Made by a program: the position numbers and the translations under genes. Positions 43,961 through 57,772 of a DNA stretch of 64,000 nucleotides are shown piece by piece. The DNA is from Lichtheimia corymbifera B2541 (Eukaryota > Mucoromycota > Mucoromycetes > Mucorales > Lichtheimiaceae). The notes beneath the pieces were generated by a model that saw only the letters and a list, made by a program, of their open reading frames with translations, was not told where the DNA came from and did no database searches. The stretch spans positions 1 through 64,000 of the forward strand of contig JNEU01001111.1 in NCBI GenBank assembly GCA_000697475.1, read 5' to 3'. Position 1 is the stretch's first letter; every line of letters starts with the position of its first letter.

Positions 43961-46900
43961 ATGGCAAGTGAAACAAGTATTCCCCCGCAAGCTGTGGAGG
44001 TGTACACCAAAGGCACCAAAGCCTGGTTCGAGGATAAACGTGAAGCATGGATCTCTGCCACTTGTATCTCCAACACGGTATCCGACGGCAAAGTGATCAT
44101 TGTGTTTGAAGGCGATAACGACCGCAAGGTATGAAGGAACCAAGCAAACGCGTGCCAAGTCCGCATTTGTGCAACGTGCCATTTTCTCTGATCACCAGAT
44201 ATCGACTCACAATGCTTGTTTCAGGAATATCGATTTGAATCTACTGTGGCAGCTATCGAAAAGAATGGAGGATCAACATTACCGCCTTTACGCAACCCGC
44301 CAAAGATGGAATACACTGATGATTTGACCAATCTTAGCTATCTCAACGAACCTGCTGGTACATATGGATAATGGGTTATGTGTGTGTGTTTGTGTGGTCT
44401 ATGCTAAACAACAACCTGTAGTCTTGAACACTATCCGCACGAGATACATGCAGCGTCTTATTTATACATATTCGGGTATCGTTCTGATTGCTGTCAACCC
44501 TTTTGATCGCGTGGCCCTGTATGATCCCGACATCGTTCAACAATATTCGGGGAAACGCCGTGGCGAGCTTGAACCGCACTTGTTTGCAATTGCAGAGGAT
44601 GCCTATCGATGCATGATCCGTGGACAAGTGAACCAGACCATTGTTGTGTCAGGAGAAAGGTATAATAGGATCACCATTGGTGGGGAGATCATTGGTCACT
44701 CATAGTATTAATAGTGGTGCCGGCAAAACAGTCAGCGCAAAGTACATCATGAGATATTTCGCCACTGCTGATGATCAAGAATCCATGGGAAAAAAGAAAA
44801 AGCAGAATGGCTCAATGACAGAAGTCGAGGAACAGATTCTAGGTACATAAAAAGGCATGATGCATGAATGATATAATCGCGTACTCACACATATCTCATA
44901 GCAACCAACCCTATCATGGAAGCTTTCGGTAACGCCAAAACGACCAGAAACGACAACAGCTCTCGCTTTGGCAAATATATCGAGATCCAATTTGATGACG
45001 GTCCCAATATCATCGGTGCAAAGATCCGAACCTACTTGCTTGAGCGATCTCGTCTGATCTTCCAACCACAAACAGAACGCAATTATCACATCTTTTATCA
45101 GGTAAAGATCGACACAAAGAATGGGGGTTTCAAGCAAAGAGGTTAATAATAACGCTATTCAAACATAGCTTTGTGCGGGTGCTCCATTATCAGAAAAGAA
45201 GCAATTCGAGCTTGGTGATTACAGCAAATTCCACTATCTCAATCAGAGCGGTACAGGAACAATTCCAGGGGTCGATGACACGTCCGAATTCGAGATCACA
45301 CAACGAGCATTATCCACCATTGGTATTTCAGTGGAGCTGCAGTGGAAAATCTTTCGTTTGCTTGCTGCATTACTTCACATTGGCAATATCCAAATTGGCG
45401 GTCGGGGCGATGCCATGCTCAGCGAAAATGATGAAGCTCTTTTGACAGCAACCCGATTGATGGGCGTGAAATCCAGCGAATTCAGAAAGTGGATTGTGCG
45501 AAAGCAGATTGTGACACGCTCAGAAAAGATTATCACCAACCTGACGCCAGCTCAAGCAAATGTTGTCAAAGATTCGGTCGCCAAATACGTTTATGCCAAT
45601 CTCTTTGAATGGCTTGTTGGCGTGATCAATGAGAGCCTTTCATGCCCAGATGCCGACAAAGTCGTGACATTCATTGGTGTTCTTGATATCTATGGATTTG
45701 AGCACTTTAAGAAGAACTCGTTCGAGCAATTCTGTATCAACTATGCCAATGAAAAATTGCAACAGCAGGTAAGAAAGGAGGAGGTGGAGATGTCTTTTAT
45801 TTTATCATATCTAAGACAATATGCTGGTATAGTTCAATCAACATGTCTTCAAGCTTGAGCAAGAGGAGTACGTGCGAGAAAAGATCAATTGGAGGTTTAT
45901 TGAGTTCAGCGATAACCAAAAGTGCATTGAGCTGATTGAATCACGATTGGGTATCTTGTCGCTGCTCGATGAGGTGCGTATAAGATTGAGTGCAATAGTC
46001 CTTGAGTGTGCCTGTTGATTAATTTGCTTATTTCAATAGGAATCACGATTGCCTTCAGGCTCGGATCAAGGCTTTGTCGATAAACTATATTCCAATTTCT
46101 CGACACCTGATTACAAGGATTATTTCAAGAAACCACGCTTCTCCAATAGTGCCTTCACTATCGCTCATTATGCTCATGATGTGCAATACGAAGGTGAAAA
46201 CTTTTTGGACAAGAACAAGGACACAGTACCAGACGAACACCTATCACTGTTACAAACGTCTGAATTCGACTTTTTGGTTGACGTGCTCGAGAAAGCCGCG
46301 TCAAACAACCCAGCTCCTCCAGTAAGTTATTGTCCCTACAAGGGTGCTAGTCCAAGATCTTAATGGGTGATGGTAAAATAGGTTGAGAACAAGCGGATGA
46401 GTTCAATGTTCCGAAAGCCTACCCTTGGTTCTATCTTCAAGGTACACTATGGACTTTTTCTTCTCATCATGAACCAACTCATACCAATTTCTTTTGTAAT
46501 AGCTATCTTTGATCAATCTTATGGATACGATTGAGCACACCAATGTCCATTACATCCGCTGTGTAAAACCCAACGAGGCCAAGTTGGCTTGGGAATTCGA
46601 GCCCAATATGGTGCTCTCTCAGCTACGTGCATGTGGTGTATTGGAGACCATTCGTATCAGCTGTGCAGGCTATCCATCACGTTGGACATTTGAAGAATTT
46701 GCCGAACGTTATTACGCTTTGATACCTTCTAAGCTTTGGAAGCAAGATTCCATTCCCCAACTATGTCATACGATCCTCGATGCTACTATAAAGGACCAAG
46801 ACAAGTACCAAGTTGGCACTACCAAGATCTTTTTCCGCTCTGGTCAGGTAATTTGCATAGGATGGATCATGTTTAGCAACCAATCTTATATTGTCCTTTT

Positions 46901-49900
46901 GATCTCGTTTAGCTTGCATATCTTGAAAAACTGAGATCGGATCGTTTCAATGCATGCGCTGTCATCGTACAAAAGAACGTGCGTCGCTACATATACCACG
47001 CTCGATACACACGCATGCGACAATTGTCCATCCAATTACAGCGTGTGGCGCGATGCAAGGTTGCTCAAGCAAAGTTACAATCTCTCCGGGAACAAAAGGC
47101 AGCTATTACTATCCAAGCGTGCTGGCGTAGATACGTGGTGCGTAAAAAGTATTTGGCAACGAAGCATTTCATTTTGCGTCTGCAAACAGGTTGGTTTATT
47201 ATTCGCATGATACTCGAAGACAGCTTATCTAATCAAGTAATATAGCCATCCGGGGTTGTCATGGCAAACGACAACTTGTTGTTGTTAGGGAACATGCTGC
47301 TGCAACCAATATCCAACGTCTTGTGCGAGGATGGTGAGTGGTGATTGTTTTCATTTGCGATACATTTCATGCTTATTGTAAATGGTGCTTATGTTACTAG
47401 GTTTGCACGGAAACGATTCAATGCCAAGCTTCGGTTTATCATTCAATTGCAAGCATGCACACGTCGTCGCGCAGGTAGAAAGCAATTTTTGGCCTTACGT
47501 CAGGAAGCTCGATCAGCGCATCATTTCAAAGAAGTGTCATATCAACTGGAGAATAAGATTGTGGAGCTGACTCAAACGATCACCGGTCTCAAAGATGAAA
47601 AGAAGCAAGCGATTGAACGTTCGACCCAATTGGAGGCACAGGTGCGCACGTGGATGGAGAAATATGAAAAAGTTGAAAAGAAGTCAAAGTCGTTGGAAGC
47701 CAAATTGCAGGAGCCTACCGTACCACAGGCCCAATGGGATCAGCTATTAGCCGAGAAAGAGCAGCTGGTTTCTGATCACCGAGTTTCGACTGATAAGAAC
47801 AAGAGCCAGGAGCGTGAACTCGTGCAATTGAATGAACAGCTCGACAAGGAGAGGCAAAAGAATGCAAAGTTGGAAGAATCCTTAAAGGAAGCGCAAGAGC
47901 GTGCTGACCAAGCAGCAGTTGATGAAGGAGAAATTGCTGAGTTGAAGAGTCAATTGGCAGCATTAAAAGCACAGCTGACTCAAGTTATGCACGCTCCACG
48001 TCGACAACAATCACGCGGCTTATCACCATCTCCTGCACACAATGGTGCTATTCGTAGTGTATCTCCTTCTCCTATCGATGCCAACAGCGAGAATCAGCAA
48101 GTCAAAGCCGCCAACACCAAGTCTATTGCTGCTGCTGCTGCTACAGCACCCACACCACCTCCACCAGCTCGTACTCGTTCACCTACAGCCATTGTTCCTA
48201 GCAATGATAATACCAAGCTTCCAAGTCGTCGTAGTAGCACCGCAGATATGCCAGAAAACCGTGTCAAATCAAGCGTTGTGGATAATACTCGGAAGGCAGA
48301 ATTGCTGAACAAAATCCCACGTCCAACTTCAATGCACCAGTTTGGTACTCCTGCAAGAGTTAGAAGCATATCGGGAGGAAGTGGAGAGCATTCCGATGAA
48401 GAAGTAAGTAAACAACACCTTGTAAGAGATGGGAAATGTGCTTATTGTGTGACCCTTTTTTGTAGAAATTGAAGATCTTACGTGATGAGGATGGCATACA
48501 AGAAGAGATACTTCAGGGATTGATCAAGGAATTGAGGATACCGTTGGCAAGCTTACAAAACCAAGCATCAAAGAAAGAGATATTGTTCCCCGCCCACATG
48601 ATTGGAATGACGGTGACAGAGATGTGGCGTGCTAGCCGTATTCAAGAATCTGAGCGCATGCTATTTTCGATCATGGATACGATCCAGAAACAATGTCTAG
48701 TGAGTATGAGGAGGGAAAAAGAGCAACCTTGTGCATTATATTCATGCTGTCCATGCCTTGTAGAATTTTACGGGTGATCAAGCCATTATGCCTTGTGGAT
48801 TTTGGTTATCCAACGTCCACGAGTTATTATCTGTCATATGTCAATCCGAGCGAGAGCTTGAGCAAGAATGGCTTACACGCAACAAGGCATCAACATGGCA
48901 TGATTTCGAGAAATTGGTCTCCACTGTCAAATTTGAACTCCAGTGTTTGGAAGACAACATTTTCCATGCATGGATGAAAGAGCTCAAGAAACGCATCAGC
49001 AAGATGGTGATCCCTGCCATTATCGAGGGTCAATCTCTGCCAGGCTTCGTTACCTCGGATTCGAATCGATTCTTTAACAAGTTGTTGACCGGCTCTTCTC
49101 AACCATCGTGTACCATGGATGATATCCTCAACGTACTCACAAAAGTATGGCGTACCTTGAAATGTTATTATTTGGAACCATCGATATCATCCCAGGTTTT
49201 GACGGAATTGCTCAAGCTTATTGGTGTCACAGCCTTCAATGATCTTTTGATGCGTAAAAACTTTTCATCTTGGAAGCGAGGTAAGGAAAAAAGGAAAAAA
49301 AAAAAAAAAGGGACAACGAATGGTCTATTGACATCCTACTATTTAGCCATGCAGATTCAATATAACGTTACCCGCATTGAAGAATGGTGTAAGAGCCACG
49401 ATATACCAGAAGGAACGCTTCAATTAGAGCACCTAATGCAAGCGACCAAGCTACTTCAAGTCAAAAAGTCATCCTTGGAGGATATTGAGCAGATTTATGA
49501 AACCTGTTGGATCCTTTCACCGACACAAATACAAAAGTTTATCTCGCAATATCAAGTTGCTGATTATGAGGTAAGAGAATATTTTCATTGTAACATGCTT
49601 TGGGTTGCTAAGTTGGTTGCATGTCATGTATGATAGAATCCAGTTGGACAAGATATATTAAAGGCAGTTGCTACGCATGTCGCAGGTGACAAGAGCGATG
49701 TTCTTTTATTGGATTCGGTTTCCCTTGACGATACAAGCAATCCTTTCGAGATACCGGTCCCTCGAGAAGTAGAATCTCAGTTCTATCTACCTGCTTGGGT
49801 AAGCAATGTAACGTATCACCCCATCCATTGATCTATATTAACCCATTTTTTTTTCTAGCTCAATCTCAAACGTTTACGCCAACTTGCACTCTTGGTACAA

Positions 49901-49954
49901 TACCAGTATGATCAACAGCATGCTGTGGACTCCACTGCTGTTGCTTCACCATAG
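43961..49954 (+). CDS. MYO2: Class V myosin heavy chain
   Basis: Actin motor that carries vesicles and organelles to growing tips; 1631 aa. Eighteen exons: 43961-44128, 44225-44357, 44422-44659, 44715-44842, 44902-45101, 45169-45768, 45833-45973, 46040-46321, 46382-46441, 46503-46847, 46913-47189, 47246-47333, 47401-48403, 48466-48699, 48764-49280, 49347-49570, 49637-49798, 49859-49954. Domains: short N-terminal domain ([13 protein letters not shown]); motor to about residue 765 with P-loop GESGAGKT (about 178-185), switch [14 protein letters not shown], switch [10 protein letters not shown] and the SH1-type helix [17 protein letters not shown] motifs about 770-900; coiled coil about 930-1030; a Ser/Pro-rich linker; and a DIL cargo-binding tail (from about 1220). 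Length is normal. The acceptor of exon 4 has an in-frame competitor 9 nt upstream. The symbol follows the yeast vesicle-transport orthologue and is tentative. Confidence 0.95.
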
Positions 49955-50080
49955 CTCATTTATGATATCCCACATATCCCGTGTATACTTTTTTCCCTTA
50001 TTTGTTAAGTTGTATTCTTTGTATTTTGTTTACAATAGTGGTATGTGTATAGTTGATGAACCAGATATATACTACAATTA

Positions 50081-52751
50081 TTAGGGCCTGCCCCATGTTC
50101 GTACTCGTCCCCGTCTATCAGCTGTGACAATAGCATCTTTTCTAAAGGAAATGCAAGAGCATGGATCTGCATGTACAGTTTGCACAACAATAGGTTGCAG
50201 ATAGGGAACTTGATCCTTATTGAGTATTGGATGAACCGTTGCCAGTTTGCTGTGGGATGTATCGTCTGGGTGATAAAGATCCGAATCATCTTCCTCAACA
50301 TTGCCGAAAACGTTTGCACTACGTGACGAACGACGTCGAAACCGGCTCAGCGTTCTTGATTTTCGAGTTTCAGAACGTTGTGGGCGCACGGGTGGTGACC
50401 GAGGTGCCTCCTTTGGACTCTGCGGTGGGTATGAAATGCGCATTTTCTGAAACAAATCTCATGAGTAAACTTTATCACTCCATAGCCATCCATCCACACC
50501 ACTCACATGTTTTGGTCGATGCAGTGCACTGAATGAAAAGTCCCATAATATCAATTTACAATCCTCTCCAACGCTTCCAAATCGATAAACATTGCCGTCA
50601 CAGTGCCAAGGATCAAACGCGACTGATGTCACCTAAGGATAAAACAAAGAATTGGTATTCAATCTCACGTGAGCTCTCTTCCAATCCACCCCAATCAAAA
50701 CCTACCCATGACTTGTGCCCCTGACACCTTGCCACAATCCTCTGGTCTACTAATGACCATATCGTCACCAGGTCATCTTGGCCTCCAGTCTTGAAAAGTA
50801 CAAATGAGCAACGCAATACAACAATGAAATTCCATATATTACCAAAAGATATCTTCCATCTGGGCTCCAAGCAATGCAATTGAGTCTACCAAAGTACCCT
50901 GCAAATATATCACAGAGCCTGATCAGCTAATGATTAGATAAAGTAATATGAAAACGTACATTCCGGACCAAAGTTACCTTTCATTCGCATAGTCAATAAT
51001 ACGCAAAGTGCCGTCCGAGCTCACCACAGCAACATGTGACCCATCAGGAGAAAACTCAAAGTCTGTAGTATGAACCATGGTAAGTATTTGATCCATCCTT
51101 AGTTGCTCTTCTTTTACCTGTAATGCCCTTGTCGCTCACTTTCCAATGGGATACTGGGTTATATTTTGCGCTCTTGCGTGGTTTTGTAGCATGAAATCTA
51201 CCATATCCATTTTTAGAAACCGCTTCAATTTCTCTCACACATGCACGCTTACTGATGCTCAGCCCACGAGGCCGGCGGTGGTGGATTGAATGCCTGATCA
51301 TCCCGCTCCTTGTCCAATATCAACATGACACCGTCACTAAATGCCGCCATGAATAGCTCCTCTGATCCTGGCACCCATTTCAAAGCTGTGACACTCGATC
51401 CATTCATAACACCCTAAAGATATATGTAGATGTGTCGATGAATAAATGCTACAGGGATTCCTTTTTTTTAAACTTACTCCTTTGTTCAATCGGGTATATT
51501 TGTTGCTGATAGGATCACACCACATGCAGTCACCGGTATTGAACCCAATCATGACATCCATAAACTCGCTGCAAGATGTGGTGATGTTGACATCATGGCT
51601 GGTTGGGAATGCCCGGGAAAACGTGATTTTACATAAGCTATCCTGGGAGGCAAAGCAACATCTGATGAGCATGCTGAATTGTAATTGATCTCCTTTTTAG
51701 ATATACACACCTTGACTTTTTGATTGGCATCTGCCCATATGAAGTTGGTACCCACGTTGTAGAATATATAGGAATCATCCAATGTACGGGAGAATAAGAT
51801 CTTGGCTATCTGCTCGTGCATGATCATTTTGGCGATGAAGCTGGAATTGGTTTTCTGCAAGCTATTTTTCGGCTTGCGAGGATGATGATGATGATGATGG
51901 TGATGATGGTGATGGTGACGAAGGCTGTTACGACTGAATAAAGAAGTCAATGACCCAACACTGCTGCTTCCACCAATGGATGTAGATGGATTGACCTGAT
52001 TGATATTGTCATCGGTTGGTGTTGTTGATGTATTTTCCACTGTCAATATAGGTGTCATTATATCACCACCTGCTGTTGTGCTGCCCTGAGTATTCGCAGT
52101 TGGAAATCCATGTTGGCTCATGGGTGTGTTTCGCAAGAGGCTGCCTGTGCGATCGGATGATGCTGATGATGATGCAGGTGCGGCGTTGCCGTTGCTATGG
52201 TGATGATTCCCTGGACGTGAGTATGGAATAGGCAATGCTGCCGATTGTCCAAAGTAGATCGCTCCACCTCCTTCCTCTTCTGACGATTCGATCTCTGTAT
52301 TCTCTTGCACAGGCGTCATGCCAAGCATTTGCTCTGACATGGATGAGGCTGCCGATGAACTTTTGGTCGATGCAAGTGTTGCTGACAAGGAGGCGGTTGT
52401 GGTAGTGGTTGTTGTTGTGGTTGCTGTTGTTGTGGGAGTTGCAGTTGCTGCAGCAGCTGTTTCAGCAGCGGTTTTTGCATGTGGAATAGAGACACAATGG
52501 GTGCCTTGATGGAAGACCGGCAAGATGGATTGGTTGTAGATTTCGTGAGAGAGACGATAAATGCCGTCTGGTGTATGGACTTGGTTACATTCAAAGTCTT
52601 TGTTACTCGGTGGAAATGCTGGTAGTTTGAGCTGTGGAGTAGTGTTTTGTGTCGAGGTGGAAGTGCTACTAGAACGAGCGATATGTATTGGAGATACACC
52701 TTGCATGTGGAAAGTAATACGAAAGGAAAGGAAAGGAAAAGAAACCGACAA
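50081..52751 (-). CDS. creC: WD40 protein of the CreC/WDR20 family
   Basis: Partner of a ubiquitin-specific protease (CreB in Aspergillus, USP12/46 in animals) in carbon catabolite control. Exons: 52751-51711, 51642-51478, 51413-51253, 51197-51118, 51062-50978, 50918-50843, 50789-50706, 50632-50507, 50446-50081; 727 aa. The N-terminal third is low complexity, with Thr/Ala runs (about 95-125) and 13 consecutive His (279-291). The family core follows: [106 protein letters not shown] and [14 protein letters not shown] basic linker separates this from the final WD strand. Translation may begin at the internal Met 52706, because the 45 nt before it are a TTTCC repeat. The exon 6 acceptor skips a closer AG. 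It is convergent with the myosin gene, 126 bp apart. Confidence 0.88.
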
Positions 52752-53491
52752 ACGAGTGTGGGGGAGAGAGTGTGGTGTGTGTTGCTTCCGGGGCTGTGGA
52801 AAATCTGACTGGATGTCGTTGTATTCAATTGCTTCCCTTTGCCAACAATTGCATGAACATTCTTAGCAGTCCAATCATCAATCTATCGAAAGAATATTCG
52901 AGTTCAAGGCTATAATCTATTGAATTATCCCATAGCAACCTCCTAAGTGACGCCATATGCATGATGGCGGTGTCCCGTGCGCTTGTAACATGATCCCTTG
53001 ATGCATTCAACCCATTTCAATGCCAAGATATTCAATCAACGACGCAGCCCGTTGTCGTCCTCTTGTACAACACCCCATCTATCGGCTATTGTTGTTTTCA
53101 TCTCCCGATCATCTCTTGCCATCGCATACACACACACACATAGACACAATCATTATTGAGTGATTCCAAATAATTAGTTTCACCAACCAGTGGGTCATGC
53201 CAGGGGTGTGTTAATCGCCTCATAAAAGGTCCACTAATAAGTGCAGATACGTAATGGTGATGATGCAACCCTGGATTCTCTCGTAGGTAATGCCCACAAC
53301 ACACTACTATCTGTAAACTGCATCTCTCTATCCCGTGATATGTGTGTGTGTGTGTGTACGTGCCTTTTGTGAGAACATGAAGATTTTACAATGGAGTGTT
53401 CAGCTGCATACATTGCCAAATTTGGGTGGTTTCTTTTCTCTTTTTCCTCCTCCCCCTCTCTCTATGCATAGAGATTCTCTCCAGCTCCATC
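52752..53491. other. Divergent region, creC / helical protein gene
   Basis: CA/GT dinucleotide runs occur near 53125-53145 and 53341-53357. No gene was found; it should hold both promoters. Confidence 0.5.
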
Positions 53492-54711
53492 ATGAGTAGG
53501 CTCACACAGACGCCGCCCATTATCAATCTCAACCCTTCGCATCCCGGGCCAGGTATGCATTACAGTATAGGCAACGGCCGTTTATGTATCAGCTACACGT
53601 CAAAGCTGACGTGTCCCTATTATAGTACGCGTGCATCTCGACGAGCCATTTCTCCATCGACAGCGCTCAAAGAAAGCAAGACATGCCATACAGATACTCG
53701 GTTTATTTGGACGTTTGGAACTGGTATTAAAGAAACGAGAGTCTCTAAGGGCCATGGATGATCGTTCTTCTGCAGAGACAGCATTATTGCAGGTAAGCGT
53801 TACGACAGACTGATAACAGCCCGCTTATCTAAAACCATTCTCATCAAACAGAAACTGGATGGAGAAGCCGAGTTGATAAAGACACAAATCGAGTCGACAT
53901 GGATCCAACTTGGTGCCAAAGACTATGAAACACGAGAGGTTGGTAGGGGAGCGAGTTATTCAGGCACCATGCGCCCCAGCTTGCATGACGGCATAAACTG
54001 ATTATGGTTCCGGTCGATCCATTGTTTAGAAATACAGCAAAGACATGAAATTATCACAGCTTTATCCACGTTCCATCAACAACCTCCATAAACGATCAGC
54101 AGAAGAATACAATGATGAAAACAGCATGCAAGGTATTTAATACACATACACTACCCATATCATACTGCGATGCTCATGAAAATCCATAGCACATTATCAC
54201 AAAGTCGCCATGTATGATCAACTCTATGCCCACGCTTCTCGAATCTGTCAATCCCTTGAGTTACCCAATCATGAATATATCCCATATCAGCTGGTTGTTG
54301 TTTATGTAAGAGAAGGATTTTCATATACACATCAACATCATCACTGACCTCTCGTTTCAATAGCAATGCCTCAACCACGTGGACATATCCTTTGCCGAGT
54401 ACCGTGATAAGATCCAAAAGCGATTCGAAGATGTTAGGAGCTCTATTACTTCACAGCAGGAGAAAGGAGCACATAACCCATTGTTGGATGGAGAATTGAA
54501 ATCATGGTACGTTGATTCTTATTCGTGAGAGGGACATCATCCTTATTGAAATGTATAATGTAGGCTAAAGAATTTGATGACTGAGATTGTCACCCAAGTG
54601 GTTCACGCTCCCGATTCAAGCAAAACGGAACGGTACAAGTTATTAAATGACACGGTGGCTTCGATTCATCAGATCTCCCACGCGAGTAGTAGTAGTAGTA
54701 GTAACGATTGA
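53492..54711 (+). CDS. Unidentified alpha-helical protein
   Basis: I do not recognise this family. The seven-exon reading is consistent: 53492-53552, 53626-53792, 53852-53938, 54030-54132, 54190-54305, 54364-54506, 54564-54711; 274 aa, every join in phase. After a Pro-rich start the protein is charged and helical, with QRSKKARHAIQILGLFGRLE, EAELIKTQIESTWIQLGAKD, VAMYDQLYAHASRICQSLEL and SFAEYRDKIQKRFEDVRSSI; it ends in a Ser run. No signal peptide, membrane segment or catalytic motif is visible. The pattern would suit a subunit of a coiled-coil complex, but that is a guess. Exon 3 uses a weak donor (GTTGGT). It lies between divergent creC and convergent ETF-QO. Confidence 0.7.
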
Positions 54712-54915
54712 GGGTGGCTGTTAAGGATAACTACCTTGTGACACTTTTAATACAACTTAATCATCCATTGTAAATCGCAACTGCAACCATGTATCACCCC
54801 AATCCCATTGTATTCCAAAAACGAGAGTAAACGAAGCTTCAATTATTCTACATCATCATGTCCAGACATACTAAAAGTTGACAACATTAGCATAATGATT
54901 TCTTATGTGTAGTGT
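54712..54915. other. Convergent spacer to ETF-QO
   Basis: 204 bp of AT-rich 3' end sequence. No gene was found. Confidence 0.5.
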
Positions 54916-56963
54916 TTAATTTACCTTGGGACCATCACCACCTTCAGGGACGGTCCAATCAATATTTTGAGAGGGATCCTTGATATCGCATGTCTTGCAG
55001 TGTATGCAGTTTTGGGAATTGATTTGCAATCTTTTCTGACCAGGGTGTGCTTCATCATCTACAAATTCATATACACCAGCTTTCGAATCATCGAGGAAAT
55101 TAGGGCGTCGTTTATCAATGTAAAATAGCGTAGCACAACATACCAGGGCAAAAGCGGCTTTCAGGGCCATCGTAAACAGCGAGATTTCGTTCCACAGGTA
55201 CATCCTTATCGCGCAATCGTAAATGTGAAGGTTGATCTTCAGCATGGTTGGTGCCGGTGCGTGAGACATTTGTCAACAAATCAAACGTTATCTTCCCATC
55301 TGGCTTGGGATATGTGATTGGTTTGCATATCCTGATTTGATTTCAAAGTGAATAATGATGTCTCATTGCTATCATCCAAAACTTACGCTGCAGGATCCAA
55401 TTCCGCCCAATCAGGTTTGCCATGCTTGAACGTCCATGGCTCACGACCCTTTGTAATCATTGTCGAGATACCTGAATAGAGGAGACCCCCATATATTCCC
55501 AATGCTGTGTGGAAGGATGGCTTGCAGTTGCGTACAGCATACAACTCGTCATGTACCCATGATTTGTTGAAGGCAGTCTCATAATTATCCAACAGAATAG
55601 GCCCTTGCTGCTGCTCTTTGTTTGATCCAAGTAGCTTTTCATATGTCGCTTCAGCTGCCATCATGCCTGTTTTCATTGCAGTGTGGGTGCCTTTGATCTT
55701 TGGCACGTTCAAAAAGCCGGCTGTGCAACCAATCAGTGCGCCTCCAGGAAATGTAAGCTTAGGGATCGATTGGTATCCGCCCTCATTAAGAGCTCTTGCA
55801 CCATAAGAAATGCATTGTCCACCTTCAAGGATAGGCTTAATAGAAGGATGTAGCTTGAATTGCTATCGAGATATAATCAATGAGTAATCGGATGATGTGT
55901 GTATGCCCTATATCTATATCTTACTTGGAATTCTTTGTATGGGTTCATGTATGGATTGTTGTAATCAAGACCGACGACATAACCAAGAGACACCAAATGT
56001 CTCTCGGCTTCAAAATGGTAAAGAAATCCTCCTCCATAGGTCTGAAAGCTTAGGGGCCAACCGATCGTGTGTACCACTTTGCCGGGGTCATGCTTTGCAG
56101 GATCAATCTCCCATACTTCTTTCAATCCGATGCCATACTTTTGCGGCTCTCGATCCTTTCTCAAGTTGAACTTGTTGATCAAAGTCTTGGTAAGTGACCC
56201 ATGGCAGCCTTCAGCAAGTAAAGTCACCTTGGCGTTGATTGCCATACCACGCTCGTAATTATCCTGATTACATTGTTAATGACCACAACATGCTATTGAA
56301 TGATCGAGTAAGGTATACCTTGGGCTTAAAGTTCTTGTCAAGACCAAGATCATTTAGCTGCACACCTGCAACACTGCCATCAGAATGATACCGTAACTCA
56401 CTTCCGCCAAATCCAGGATAGATTTCCACTCCCAGTTCTTCTGCCTGTTCACCCAGCCATTTCACAAAGTTGTTGAGTGATATAACATAGTTGCCATGAT
56501 TATCCATGGTGGGCGGTAACGGCAAAGGTAATGCCATAGTGCGCGTCAAGAATTGCATGCTGTCACTTGTTACGGGTGTATGAAGAGGAGCTCCACGCTC
56601 TTGCCAATCTGGAATCAGTTCATTCAATGCACGTGGCTCTAATACAGCACCACTCAAAGTATGGGCACCCAATTCACTCGCTTTTTCAACCACCATAATA
56701 CGTAGTTCATCTTGGGCTAACTGCTTGAGACGTATGGCAGCTGCAAGACCTGATGGTCCAGCACCCACAATAACTACATCTGTGTCATCCTCAAACACTT
56801 CTCCACGTCGTGGGTCGTCTTCCGATAGAGAGTCGCGATTGGGAATCCATATAGGTCGTGGATAAGAGCTGGATATCATGCGACGTGATAATGATGTTGG
56901 GCGAATCGTGCATGTAGGACGTGGGATGAATGATGCTAGCAATATCTTCCTTGAGTAGAACAT
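54916..56963 (-). CDS. CIR2: Electron transfer flavoprotein-ubiquinone oxidoreductase
   Basis: Inner-membrane mitochondrial FAD and 4Fe-4S protein that passes electrons from ETF to ubiquinone during fatty-acid and amino-acid oxidation. Exons: 56963-56319, 56263-55925, 55862-55387, 55331-55144, 55079-54916; 603 aa, normal. The N terminus is a mitochondrial presequence, basic and hydroxylated ([22 protein letters not shown]). The FAD dinucleotide fold is [18 protein letters not shown]. Other family blocks are [40 protein letters not shown] and [20 protein letters not shown]. The iron-sulfur site lies at the C terminus, with Cys in RFCPAGVYE and [18 protein letters not shown]. The symbol is that of yeast; animal name ETFDH. 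An in-frame Met 30 codons upstream is unlikely to be used. Confidence 0.95.
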
Positions 56964-57256
56964 GGATGAATGAGTGTGAGTAAAAAGTAAACGAGAAGAA
57001 CGCGAAGGGAAAAGAGGAATGGATTTGTTCTGGCTTGCATTCAAATCTAACACATTTCCTGAAATAGATGCATGCAGCAGCTATCCCACGCCAATCCCCT
57101 ATTCTAATCACGCATAAAAATCCTAGTTGGATGTGTACATAGTAACGATACGATCAACAGGGAGGTTTTTTATCGAGAAAATCAAGAAATGTACAATGGC
57201 GAGAACCGAAAGTGATGGATCAAAAGGTAGCAGGATTCTAAAACAGTGTTTCTTTT

Positions 57257-57772
57257 TTACTGGAAGCCAGGAGGAGCGACACCTTGTTGTTGTTGCTGGG
57301 GTTGACCAGGTTGTTGAGGTTGACCGGCAATAGGGCCACCAGATGTCAACATCTATCATCGACATGCGTTAATATCCTAGATATCCCCCATCCTATCTTC
57401 TTAGCTTACCTGTTGAGCACCCTGTTGTTGCATAGCTTCCTTTTCATAAGCGAGCAATGCTTGCTCCTTTTCAATCTCAAGCGCCAAAGGCAACACCAAC
57501 AAAAGCATCGATGTAGTGACAACCCAAGCGCTCTTTCCGACAAAAGTGGCACCAGTTTTACCCCAAGAAGTAAGAGTGGACGCGCTGGCGGCAATTCTGT
57601 TACGGTGCTTCAAGGGAATAATCTCTTTGAGAGCGGCAAGGCGATCCAAGAGTGATTCGTCGTCGTCATCGTCAAAGTCGTCGTCCGAAAAGTCAGAGTA
57701 GTTGTCATCACCGTCATCGCTCAACACTTGTTCTTCAAATTGCTCAGCAGAGACTTCCTCGAGTTTGACCAT
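57257..57772 (-). CDS. TOM22: Mitochondrial import receptor subunit TOM22
   Basis: Central receptor and organiser of the outer-membrane TOM complex; tail-anchored, with an acidic cytosolic domain that binds presequences. Exons are 57772-57410 and 57352-57257; 152 aa. The first 40 residues are strongly acidic (LSDDGDDNYSDFSDDDFDDD). The conserved block SLLDRLAALKEIIP..R comes next, then one membrane segment (about residues 80-100, WVVTTSMLLLVLPLAL). The intermembrane tail ends in a Gln/Pro/Gly-rich stretch, QPQQPGQPQQQQG. The layout and length fit fungal TOM22. Confidence 0.92.
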
